From DASSUW01 sp963730535 (GTDB taxonomy: Bacteria; Actinomycetota; Thermoleophilia; Solirubrobacterales; Solirubrobacteraceae), in assembly GCA_963730535.1 (NCBI GenBank), contig CAVSRU010000005.1:659679-723678 (forward strand): 64,000 nt of DNA, read 5' to 3'. Positions 1 through 7,300 of the stretch are shown one piece after another. The notes under the pieces were generated by a model. The model had not been told where the DNA came from. It saw only the letters and a program-made list of their open reading frames with translations, and did no database searches. Position 1 is the first letter of the stretch. Each line of letters begins with the position of its first letter. The translations under genes and the position numbers were made by a program.

Positions 1-263
1 TCGGCCGACGTCGGGCCGCCGAGCTCCATCGTCGCCGCGTGGATGACCCAGCGGGCGGGCATGTCGCCGGCCGTCGTCTCGACCGCCTCGCCGAGCGCGA
101 TCGGCGCCTTCTCGCCCGACTCGGCGTCGACGGCCGGGCCCCCGGCGCGGGAGATCGCTCCCGCCACGCCGCCGCCGTGCAGCAGCCGGGTGTTCGCCGC
201 GTTGGCGATCGCGTCGACCTCGAGGGCGGTGATGTCGGTGTCGAGCACCTCGACGGTGGCCAT
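1..263 (-). CDS. Macro domain protein (5' end only)
   Basis: Translating the minus strand from the ATG at 263 gives about 87 residues beginning MATVEVLDTDITALEVDA, followed by NAANTRLLHGGGVAGAI. This is the ADP-ribose-binding signature of macro domains (NAAN, then the GGGVAGAI loop). Macro domains bind or hydrolyse ADP-ribose derivatives such as O-acetyl-ADP-ribose or ADP-ribosyl groups on proteins. The C-terminal half lies beyond the left edge, so the total length is unknown; single-domain members are usually 160-180 residues. The start codon is 19 bp from the acylphosphatase GTG on the other strand, so the two genes probably share a divergent promoter region. The assignment to the fold is firm from the motif; the exact substrate cannot be told. 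Confidence 0.85.
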   Translation of the reverse strand, partial: MATVEVLDTDITALEVDAIANAANTRLLHGGGVAGAISRAGGPAVDAESGEKAPIALGEAVETTAGDMPARWVIHAATMELGGPTSA

Positions 264-282
264 CCCGGTCTACGGTACCGCC

Positions 283-561
283 GTGGCCTCGGATCGGATC
301 AGGCGTCGCGTCCGCGCGCACGGGCGCGTGCAGGGCGTGTTCTTCCGCGACTCGGTGCGCCGCGAGGCGGACCGGCGGGGCGTCGCCGGCTGGGCCCGCA
401 ACTGTCGTGACGGCACGGTCGAGGCGGTGTTCGAGGGCGAGCGCGACGCGGTCGAGAGGCTCGTCGAGCTGTGCCGCTCCGGCCCCGGCCACGCGTCGGT
501 CGAGCGGCTCGACGTCGAGGAGGAGCAGCCCGAGGGGCTGACGCGGTTCGACGTCAAGTAG
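283..561 (+). CDS. acyP: Acylphosphatase
   Basis: A 92-residue protein, the normal size for acylphosphatase, which hydrolyses the carboxyl-phosphate bond of small acyl phosphates in the cytoplasm. The family signature is intact: GRVQGVFFRDSV near residues 15-26 carries the phosphate-binding loop and the catalytic Arg, and GWARNCRDGTVEAVFEG near 38-54 carries the catalytic Asn. I chose the GTG at 283 because it opens directly before the family N-terminus; longer in-frame starts upstream run into the macro-domain gene on the other strand. It stands alone, followed by about 130 bp with no gene. Confidence 0.93.
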   Translation: MASDRIRRRVRAHGRVQGVFFRDSVRREADRRGVAGWARNCRDGTVEAVFEGERDAVERLVELCRSGPGHASVERLDVEEEQPEGLTRFDVK

Positions 562-690
562 TAGCCCGTGCCGGTCCTGCCTCGCCTGGCGGCTCGTCGT
601 CGGCTTCGCCTAGGGCCGGCACCATGACCATGGCGGATGCCATCCGGGCATCCGATGTTGTCCGGACGCGGGCCTAGCCTGCGAAGGGCG

Positions 691-1974
691 ATGGAAGCCG
701 CGACCCCGCTCCGCCAACCCCGCGTCACCGCCCTGCTCGGGCGGGTGATCGTCGAGAACCTCGTCGTCGACGACGCGGTGGCGTCCGAGCTCGTGCGCGC
801 GCGGGCCGACGCCGGCGAGAGCCCGGCGCGCGTGGTCGCCGACGCGATCGAGATCGGCGCCCGCATCCTCGACCGCGAGCACGCCGGCGCGTCGGTCGAG
901 GTGCTGCGCCAGGACCTCGAGAACGCGTCGCGTGAGGTCGAGGAGCGCCTCGGGCAGACCTCCGAGGCCGTGGTGACCGAGCTGCGCACGCGTCTCGAGG
1001 AGGCCTTCGGGCCCGAAAGCGGGCACGTCACCCGGGTGCTCCAGCGCCACTTCGGCGCCGAGTCGAGCACGGCGGTGCAGCACCAGGTCCGCGCGGCGGT
1101 CGGCGAGCTGCTCGCCGAGTCGCGCGAGAAGCTCTTCAAGCAGTTCTCCACGGCCGACGAGTCGAACCCGCTCGCCACCTTCCAGCGCGCCGCGGTGGCC
1201 GCCATCAAGCAGTCGTCCGACCAGCAGCACACCCACCTCCGGGAGATGAGCGGCCGCCTCGGCGAGCTCCAGCTCGAGGTCGCCAAGCTCCAGGCCGAGA
1301 AGGCGAAGGCGAGCGAGGTCGCCGCCGAGCACGACCGCTCGACCGCGAAGGGGCGGCCCTACGAGGAGGCCGTGCTCGAGGCGCTCGAGGGGATCGCCGC
1401 CGGGCACGGCGACGACTGCGACGGCGTCGGCGACCTGCGCGGCGTCGGCGGCCGCAAGGGCGACGTGGTGGTCGACATCGACGGCTGCGCCGGTCGCCCC
1501 CGCGGGCGGCTCGTCTTCGAGGCCAAGAACTCCCGCCGCTCCCGCAACGAGGCGCTGACCGAGCTCGACGAGGCGATGAACCAGCGCGCCGCCGACTACG
1601 CGGTGTGGGTGGTCCCCTCCGAGGACAAGCTCCCGGCCCGGGCGACCCAGCTGCGCGAGGTGAACGGCGACAAGCTGTTCGTGGTCTACGACCCCGAGGA
1701 AGGCTCGCGGCTGGCGCTCGAGGTCGCCTACTCGCTGGCCCGCGCCCGCGTGGTGATGGCCAAGGGCGGCGCCGACGGGCTCGACGCCTCGGCCGTGCGC
1801 GCGGAGGTCGAGCGCGCGACGGTGGCGATGGAGGACGTGCGCCGGATCAAGAGCCAGCTCACCAGCGCCGCGGGTCAGATCGAGGGCGTGCAGAAGATCG
1901 TCGAGGACATGGCCAGGCGCGTGCGCGGTCACCTCGAGCAGATCGACCTGATGGTCGCCGAGGCGGCCGAGTAG
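691..1974 (+). CDS. Coiled-coil protein with PD-(D/E)XK nuclease-like domain (RmuC-like architecture)
   Basis: 427 residues from the ATG at 691, which has GAAGGG three bases upstream. Residues about 60-215 are charged, heptad-like helix rich in Glu, Arg and Leu. A globular segment follows, opening KGRPYEEAVLEAL near 219, then GDVVVDID near 256 and RLVFEAKN near 273-280. Glu in the first helix, Asp, then Glu-x-Lys in adjacent strands is the PD-(D/E)XK nuclease pattern, and a long coiled coil before such a domain is the architecture of RmuC-type recombination proteins. The C-terminus (about 370-427) is helical again. I do not recognise an established family name, and catalytic activity is inferred. 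It is followed by a structured repeat and a convergent gene. Confidence 0.6.
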   Translation: MEAATPLRQPRVTALLGRVIVENLVVDDAVASELVRARADAGESPARVVADAIEIGARILDREHAGASVEVLRQDLENASREVEERLGQTSEAVVTELRTRLEEAFGPESGHVTRVLQRHFGAESSTAVQHQVRAAVGELLAESREKLFKQFSTADESNPLATFQRAAVAAIKQSSDQQHTHLREMSGRLGELQLEVAKLQAEKAKASEVAAEHDRSTAKGRPYEEAVLEALEGIAAGHGDDCDGVGDLRGVGGRKGDVVVDIDGCAGRPRGRLVFEAKNSRRSRNEALTELDEAMNQRAADYAVWVVPSEDKLPARATQLREVNGDKLFVVYDPEEGSRLALEVAYSLARARVVMAKGGADGLDASAVRAEVERATVAMEDVRRIKSQLTSAAGQIEGVQKIVEDMARRVRGHLEQIDLMVAEAAE

Positions 1975-2015
1975 CGCCGCCCGCGCGTCGCCGCGGGCCG
2001 ACCGGCGACGCCGGC

Positions 2016-2219
2016 GAACGTCAAAGTCAACTGCGGCTGGGTAGGGAGGCGGAGTGTCACGGTTTCGACACTCCACTTTCGCGTGGGGTTGCTAAGTCCC
2101 GTATAGCGAGACTTTCCAGACCCACTACTTTCCGGACCGGCCGGAACTGCAACGAAACACCCGCGGATTGCCACGACACTCCGCGCCCTTCCCTCAATGC
2201 CGCCGTTGACGTTCGCCGG
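2016..2219. repeat. Structured intergenic repeat, family A copy 1
   Basis: This stretch lies between two convergent genes. It opens with CGGCGAACGTCAA, a small GTCAA duplication, then CTGCGGCTGGGTAGGGAGGC. It closes with TCAATGCCGCCGTTGACGTT followed by CGCCGG. The outermost ~20 bases are inverted copies of each other; the bases just inside differ between the two ends, so the element has direction. The core is unique to this copy. GGAGTGTC at 2051-2058 pairs with GACACTCC at 2067-2074 over an 8-base loop, and can pair alternatively with a second GACACTCC at 2175-2182. Other copies are at 25.57, 36.11 and 49.59 kb. No transposase is linked to any of them. Confidence 0.85.
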
Positions 2220-2233
2220 GGTCGAAGGGGACG

Positions 2234-2698
2234 CTACGAGACTTCGGCGGGCTCGTCGCGGCCCTGGAGCCGCTCGCGGCCCCGCTGGACGGCGGCGATG
2301 AACTTCGAGAGGTTGACCTCGAGCGTGTTCAGGATCTCGTCCGCGTAGTCCTCAGCGCCCAGACGGATCTCACGCTCGCGGGCGCGGGCCTCGCCGATGA
2401 TGTCCTCGGCCTGGCGCTCGGCCTCGCGGGTGACCTCCTGCTGGGAGACGAGCTGCGTCTGGCGCTCGCGCGCCTCCTTGACGATCCGCTCGGCCTCGCG
2501 CTTGGCCTCCGCCAGCATCTCCTGGCGCTCCTTGACGATCCAGCGCGCCTGCTTGATCTCCTCGGGGATCGTCGCGCGCATCTGGTCGAGGATGTCGTAG
2601 ATCTCCTCTTTGTCCACGCGGACCTGGTCCGTCAGTGGGACCTGCTTGGCGTTGTGGACGAGGTCGTCCAGCTTGTCGATCAGTACCAGGACGTCCAT
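2234..2698 (-). CDS. DivIVA/SepIVA-like coiled-coil protein
   Basis: 154 residues starting MDVLVLIDKLDDLVHNAKQV, then almost continuous heptad-rich helix (about 30-135) full of Glu, Arg and Ala, with no membrane segment. The short conserved head followed by an ATP-synthase-b-like coiled coil is typical of the DivIVA/Wag31/SepIVA group, which organises septal or polar wall growth in actinobacteria. It lies just upstream of the coaD stop on the same strand with a 16-bp gap, so it is probably transcribed with rsmD and coaD. Its stop codon sits about 15 bp from the end of repeat A copy 1. The family call rests on length and coiled-coil pattern; the cellular role is inferred. Confidence 0.7.
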   Translation of the reverse strand: MDVLVLIDKLDDLVHNAKQVPLTDQVRVDKEEIYDILDQMRATIPEEIKQARWIVKERQEMLAEAKREAERIVKEARERQTQLVSQQEVTREAERQAEDIIGEARAREREIRLGAEDYADEILNTLEVNLSKFIAAVQRGRERLQGRDEPAEVS

Positions 2699-2714
2699 GG
2701 CGCTCCCTGTTTCG

Positions 2715-3212
2715 TCAGCGCGCGAGCGCTTCCTTCAATCGCCGCGCAACCGGCTCCGGGACGAGGTCGGAGACGTCGCCACCGAACGTGGCGATCTCCT
2801 TGACTCCGCTCGAGGAGAGAAAACTGTACTGCGGGGACGCCATCAGGTAGATCGATTCGATGTCCGAGGCCAACTGGCGGTTGAGCTGATTCATCTCCAG
2901 CTCGTACTCGAAGTCCGAGATCGCACGCAGGCCCTTGACGATCGCCTTGGCGCCCCGCTCGCGCGCGAACTCGACCACGAGGTTGGAGAACGGCTCGACG
3001 CGGACGTTGTGCAGATGGCCGGTCGCGACCTCGATGAACTCGATCCGGTCCTCGGCGCTGAACAGCGATTTGCTCTTGCGCATGGAGGCGTTGACCACCG
3101 CCACGATCAGCTCGTCGAACATCACCGACGCGCGCGTGATGACGTCGACGTGCCCGTTGGTGATCGGGTCGTAGGAGCCGGGACAGACGGCGATGCGGGG
3201 GTCAGGGGCCAT
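2715..3212 (-). CDS. coaD: Phosphopantetheine adenylyltransferase
   Basis: 165 residues, standard for CoaD. It transfers AMP from ATP to 4'-phosphopantetheine, the fourth step of coenzyme A synthesis. The N-terminal nucleotidyltransferase signature PGSYDPITNGHVDVI (residues about 11-25) contains the TxGH motif. The RKSKSLFSAEDRIE segment and the C-terminal SSSGVKEIATFGGDVSDLVP helix, which closes the active site, are both present. The start codon overlaps the end of rsmD by 11 bp, so the two are translationally coupled, the usual rsmD-coaD pair in many bacteria. Nothing is missing. Confidence 0.97.
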   Translation of the reverse strand: MAPDPRIAVCPGSYDPITNGHVDVITRASVMFDELIVAVVNASMRKSKSLFSAEDRIEFIEVATGHLHNVRVEPFSNLVVEFARERGAKAIVKGLRAISDFEYELEMNQLNRQLASDIESIYLMASPQYSFLSSSGVKEIATFGGDVSDLVPEPVARRLKEALAR

Positions 3213-3735
3213 GGATGCGGATCAGTGTGTCGCCGTAGCGGCGTTCGTCGATGAGCGGGAGCTCGAGGTCGATCGGGGCGCGGCGGTCGCTCTCCACGAC
3301 CACCGCCGCACCGGGAGCCAGCACGGCCGGCAGCACCGCCGCCAGCTCGCCCCCGACACGCCCCGCCAGCCGGTACGGCGGGTCGAGGAAGACGAGATCG
3401 TAGTAGCGCCCGGCCGCCGATGCGGCACCGAGGAACCGACGGGCGTCGGCGCGGCGGACCTCGGCGTCCGCCCCGAGCGCCTCGAGGTTGGCCCTGAGCG
3501 AGCGGATCGCGGCCGGCGCGCTGTCCACGAACGTCGCGTGGGCGGCGCCGCGCGAGAGCGCCTCGATCCCCAGCGCGCCGGAGCCGGCGAACAGGTCGAG
3601 CACCCGGGCGCCGTCGACGCGGTCGCCGAGGATCGAGAACAGCGCCTCGCGCACGCGGTCGGAGGTCGGCCGGGTCGCGTCCCCGGGCGGAGCCTGCAGC
3701 CGCCGCCCGCCCCATTGCCCGGCGATCACGCGCAT
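3202..3735 (-). CDS. rsmD: 16S rRNA (guanine(966)-N(2))-methyltransferase
   Basis: 177 residues, the usual length. RsmD methylates G966 of 16S rRNA during 30S assembly. The N-terminus MRVIAGQWGGRRLQAP is the typical RsmD start. SAM-binding motif I is LDLFAGSGALGIEALSRGA (about 46-64), and the catalytic motif IV is FLDPPYR near 117-123. The start was taken at the ATG at 3735 because this N-terminus matches the family. A thioesterase gene reads away on the other strand close by. The 3' end overlaps coaD by 11 bp. Confidence 0.95.
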   Translation of the reverse strand: MRVIAGQWGGRRLQAPPGDATRPTSDRVREALFSILGDRVDGARVLDLFAGSGALGIEALSRGAAHATFVDSAPAAIRSLRANLEALGADAEVRRADARRFLGAASAAGRYYDLVFLDPPYRLAGRVGGELAAVLPAVLAPGAAVVVESDRRAPIDLELPLIDERRYGDTLIRIHGP

Positions 3736-3782
3736 CCGTGGATCTTCCCGCGCCGGCCCGCCGTCAGTCAGACTGGCGCGAC

Positions 3783-4187
3783 GTGAGCGCCACGTTCGAC
3801 ACCACGACGCTGCACGCCGTCGTCCCGCTCGCAGGGCTGCTCGGCATCCGCGTCGTCGAGGCGGCGCCGGACGCCGTGGAGCTCGAGCTCGACTGGCGCG
3901 AGGAGCTCTGCACGGCGGCGGAAACGATGCACGGCGGCGCGCTGATGAGCCTCGCGGACACGGCCGGCGCGGTGTGCGCGTTCCTCAACCTGCCCGACGG
4001 CGCGACGGGCACGACGACGATCGAGTCCAAGACGAACCTCCTCGCGCCGGTTCGCGGCGGAACGGTCACGGCGACGGCCACGCCGCTGCGCGCCGGCCGC
4101 ACGCTGATCGTGGTCGAGACCGAGTTGCGCACCGCCGACGCCCTCGTGGCCAAGACGCTGCAGAGCCAGATCGTGCTCGGCGGCTAG
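3783..4187 (+). CDS. PaaI-type hotdog-fold thioesterase
   Basis: About 134 residues from the GTG at 3783; an ATG at 3738 would add 15 residues but lies only 2 bp from the divergent rsmD start, so I prefer the shorter form. The hotdog signature ETMHGGALMSLADTAGAVCAF (split about residues 46-66) contains the HGG turn and the helix with the catalytic Asp, as in PaaI-like acyl-CoA thioesterases. A strand-rich C-terminus ending LVAKTLQSQIVLGG follows. The protein probably hydrolyses an aromatic or medium-chain acyl-CoA in the cytoplasm; the substrate is not readable. The 3' end overlaps the convergent methyltransferase gene by 4 bp. Confidence 0.85.
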   Translation: MSATFDTTTLHAVVPLAGLLGIRVVEAAPDAVELELDWREELCTAAETMHGGALMSLADTAGAVCAFLNLPDGATGTTTIESKTNLLAPVRGGTVTATATPLRAGRTLIVVETELRTADALVAKTLQSQIVLGG

Positions 4188-5122
4188 TCGCGGGTCGTCC
4201 AGGCGGCGGCGACTTCGGCGACGTGCCGCGCGTCGGTCCCGCAGCAGCCGCCGAGCACGCAGACACCCGAGAGCCGCGAATGCACGGCGGCGTAGTGGGC
4301 GCCGAGGTCGACGGGGTCGCCCTCGTCCAGCTCCTCGGCCTCGTCGAGCTCGGCGTGGCTCATGGTCGACGCGTTCGCCCGCAGGCCGCCGATCCGCTCG
4401 AGCCACGGGCCGCCCTCCTCCAGCACGGCGGCGAAGTGCGTCGGGTGTGCGCAGTTGATCATGAAGTACGCGGGCGCCGAGTCCGTCGCCTCGTCGACCT
4501 GCTCGATCGCCTCGCGCAGCGGCTGCCCGCTCGGCAGGCGGCCGTCGGTCTCGACCGTGAACGAGATGACCGACGGAACGCCGGCGTCCTCGGCGGCGCG
4601 GGCGATGCCGATCGCCTCGTCGACGTAGGTCATCGTGATCGCGCTCACCATGTCGACCCCCGCGCCGACGAAGGTGCCGATCTGCTCGGCGTGGTACTCG
4701 GTGGCCTCGTCCGCGGTCATCGCGTCGCCGACCACGTAGCCGTCGCCGCGCGGCCCGACGACGCCGTTGACCACGGCGGGGACGTCCGGCGCGGAGTCCG
4801 CGATCTCCCGGATCAGCTCGACGGCGCCGCGGTTGGCCTCCGCGAGCTCGGCCGGCGAGTAGCCGAGCCGCTCGGCCCAGTCGCGGCTCGCGCGCCAGGT
4901 CGCGGTGTCGAGCACGATGCCGGTCCCGCGCTCGCGGGCGACCGCGACGTAGGGGGCGTAATAGCGGCGCAGGGCCTCGACGCCGGCAGCGTCCTTGAGG
5001 AGGTCGAAGGATGCGAAGTCGGGCAGCTCGAGCCCCTCGTGGAAGATGAGCGTGGTCTCGAGGCCACCGTCGGTGATGAAGGGCCGTTCGCCGGAGAGCT
5101 GGGGAAGCATGATCGTGTGCAT
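4184..5122 (-). CDS. mmuM: Homocysteine S-methyltransferase
   Basis: 312 residues forming one TIM-barrel domain of the Hcy-methyltransferase family, which moves a methyl group to homocysteine to form methionine. It opens FITDGGLETTLIF. The zinc-thiolate residues are visible as MINCAHP near residue 220 and the double cysteine VLGGCCGTDARH near 289-300, the family metal site. The size fits the short single-domain enzymes that use S-methylmethionine or SAM (MmuM), not the multi-domain cobalamin-dependent MetH. The gene sits 42 bp downstream of the recG stop on the same strand. The symbol is by family resemblance; the methyl donor is inferred. Confidence 0.85.
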   Translation of the reverse strand: MHTIMLPQLSGERPFITDGGLETTLIFHEGLELPDFASFDLLKDAAGVEALRRYYAPYVAVARERGTGIVLDTATWRASRDWAERLGYSPAELAEANRGAVELIREIADSAPDVPAVVNGVVGPRGDGYVVGDAMTADEATEYHAEQIGTFVGAGVDMVSAITMTYVDEAIGIARAAEDAGVPSVISFTVETDGRLPSGQPLREAIEQVDEATDSAPAYFMINCAHPTHFAAVLEEGGPWLERIGGLRANASTMSHAELDEAEELDEGDPVDLGAHYAAVHSRLSGVCVLGGCCGTDARHVAEVAAAWTTRD

Positions 5123-5164
5123 TTCACACCAAGACGTCGGAAACGGGTGGTTTATGCCGGCTCG

Positions 5165-7273
5165 CTACGCGGGGATCGGCTCGAGCGCGTCGGCGCCGAA
5201 CGCGGCGACCAGCGCGTCGGCGAGCAGGGCATGCTCGGGCTCGCGCAGCTCGGGGTCGGCGTCGAGGATCGTCCGCGCCCGCATGCGGGCGCGCTCGAGC
5301 AGCTCGACGTCCTCGGGCAGGCGGGCGAAGCGGAACGCCTGCATGCCTGACTGCCGCGTCCCGAGCATCTCCCCCTCGCCGCGCAGCTCGAGGTCGATCT
5401 CGGCGAGCTTGAAGCCGTCGTGGTGGGCGCCCAGGGCTCGCAGGCGGGCCGACTCCTTGGGCCCGAACAGCAGGCACAGCGACTCGTGCTCGCCGCGCCC
5501 GATGCGTCCGCGGAGCTGGTGCAGCTGTGAGATGCCGTAGCGCTCGGCGTCCTCGACGAGCATCACCGACGCGTTCGGGACGTCGATGCCGACCTCGATC
5601 ACGGTCGTGGCCACCAGCACGTCGGCGCCGCCGGCCGCGAACGCGGCCATCGACTCCTGCTTCTCGCGCGGGCGCATCTGGCCGTGAAGGAGCACGACCC
5701 GGAAGTCGCGCAGCTCGCCGGTGCGCAGCCGCTCGTACTCGGCCGTCGCGGCGCGCGCCTGGAGCGCCTCGGACTCCTCCACCAGCGGGCACACCACGAA
5801 CGCCTGGCGGCCGGCGCGCAGCTCCTCGCGGATGCGCTCGTAGGCCCGCGACCGCTCGTGCTCGGTCGCGCACACGTGGGTGTGGATCGGCCGGCGGCCG
5901 GCGGGCAGCTCGCGCAGCACCGTGACGTCGAGGTCGCCGTAGGCGGTGAGCGCGAGCGTGCGCGGGATCGGCGTCGCGGTCATGTGCAGCACGTGCGGCG
6001 CCAGCGAGCTCGGCGCCTTGCGGTCGAGCGCGCGCCGCTGGTTGACGCCGAAGCGATGTTGCTCGTCGACCACGACGACGGCCAGGTTGTCGAACTCGAC
6101 CGCCTCCTCGATCAGCGCGTGGGTGCCGACGAGCAGCTTCAGCTCCCCGGTGGCCAGCTTGCCGAGGAGGTCGGCGCGGCGGCCGGCCGGGGTCGAGCCG
6201 GTGAGCAGGGCCGCCTGCACGAGCTCGCCGGGCATCAGTGCCTGGAGCGTCGCGAAGTGCTGCTCGGCGAGCGTCTCGGTGGGCGCCATCAGCGCCGCCT
6301 GGGCGCCCGACTCGACGGCCCGCAGCATCGCGTACAGGGCGACGACGGTCTTCCCCGAGCCCACCTCCCCCATCAGCAGCCGCTGCATCGGCCGGTCGCG
6401 CATGACCTCTTCGTCGACGGCGTCCATCGCCCGCCGCTGGTCGCCTGTGGGCTCGAACGGCAGCGACTCGCCGAGCCACCGCGCGGTCAGCTCGCCGGGC
6501 GGGTCGAGCGCGGCGGCGCGTGAGCCCTCCCGGCGCCGGGCGCGACGCCGCAGGAGCGCGATCTGCACGAGCAGCAGCTCGTCGTAGGCCAGCCGCCGCC
6601 GCCCACCCTCGTGGTCGCCGAAGTGCGCGGCTTCGAGCGCCGCGCAGCGATCCGGCAGCCCGTCGTGGACGCGCAGCCGGGCCGGCAGCGGCTCGAGCGC
6701 GTCGCGGGCAGCGCCCCGCCACTCGCGGACGAGGGCGAGGATCTGGGTCGACGAGAGGCCGTCGGTCGCCGGGTACGTCGCGACCTCGGAAGCCTCCGCG
6801 CCCACGGCCTCGCCGGTCTCGGCGTGGAACTGCACCCGGAAGCGGTTGCGGGCCTCGTACTTGCCCTGGAGCAGCAGCCGCGTGCCCGCCCGGTACTTGC
6901 GCTCCAGCCACGGCTGGTTGAAGAACGTCGCCTTCATGGTCCCGGTCTCGTCGGCCACCACGGCCTCGACGAGCGGGCGCATGCCGCGCCGCCGGACCGG
7001 GCGGCTCGAGATCGAGCGGACCTCCACGACGACGGTCGCCGTCTCGCCCGGGGAGAGGTCGATCAGCGTGCGGGCGCTGCCGCGGTCGCGCGGGAGGTAC
7101 TCGAGCAGGTCGCGCACCGTGAGCAGCCCGAGCCGCTCGGCGGCGGCGGCCGCCTTCGGCGGCGAGACCGGCAGCGGCGCCGCGAGCCGCGACGGCCGCG
7201 GGTAGCGCGGCACGGAGGCGCGCAGCGCCTCGTCGGTCAGCGGATCAGCGGTCGCGAAGGCCGTGGGGGCCAC
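5165..7273 (-). CDS. recG: ATP-dependent DNA helicase RecG
   Basis: 702 residues, typical of RecG, the junction-specific helicase that reverses stalled forks and branch-migrates recombination intermediates. The N-terminal wedge domain (GLLTVRDLLEYLPRD..., about 50-160) is followed by the helicase core: Walker A MGEVGSGKT near residue 302, Walker B VVVDEQHRFGVNQR, motif III HMTATPIPRTLA, the C-terminal VATTVIEVGIDVPNASVM and QLRGRIGRGEHES, then a TRG-like region ending RQSGMQAFRFARLPED. Upstream on the same strand is the YloV-type gene (27 bp gap), a common neighbour in Gram-positive bacteria. Confidence 0.97.
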   Translation of the reverse strand: MAPTAFATADPLTDEALRASVPRYPRPSRLAAPLPVSPPKAAAAAERLGLLTVRDLLEYLPRDRGSARTLIDLSPGETATVVVEVRSISSRPVRRRGMRPLVEAVVADETGTMKATFFNQPWLERKYRAGTRLLLQGKYEARNRFRVQFHAETGEAVGAEASEVATYPATDGLSSTQILALVREWRGAARDALEPLPARLRVHDGLPDRCAALEAAHFGDHEGGRRRLAYDELLLVQIALLRRRARRREGSRAAALDPPGELTARWLGESLPFEPTGDQRRAMDAVDEEVMRDRPMQRLLMGEVGSGKTVVALYAMLRAVESGAQAALMAPTETLAEQHFATLQALMPGELVQAALLTGSTPAGRRADLLGKLATGELKLLVGTHALIEEAVEFDNLAVVVVDEQHRFGVNQRRALDRKAPSSLAPHVLHMTATPIPRTLALTAYGDLDVTVLRELPAGRRPIHTHVCATEHERSRAYERIREELRAGRQAFVVCPLVEESEALQARAATAEYERLRTGELRDFRVVLLHGQMRPREKQESMAAFAAGGADVLVATTVIEVGIDVPNASVMLVEDAERYGISQLHQLRGRIGRGEHESLCLLFGPKESARLRALGAHHDGFKLAEIDLELRGEGEMLGTRQSGMQAFRFARLPEDVELLERARMRARTILDADPELREPEHALLADALVAAFGADALEPIPA

Positions 7274-7300
7274 GGCGGCAATGATGATCGGCGGGTCGGA

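Noticed and set aside
610..2076. Antisense 488-codon frame opposite the coiled-coil nuclease-like gene
   Set aside because: Composition typical of a shadow frame; the plus strand has the recognisable motifs and ribosome site.
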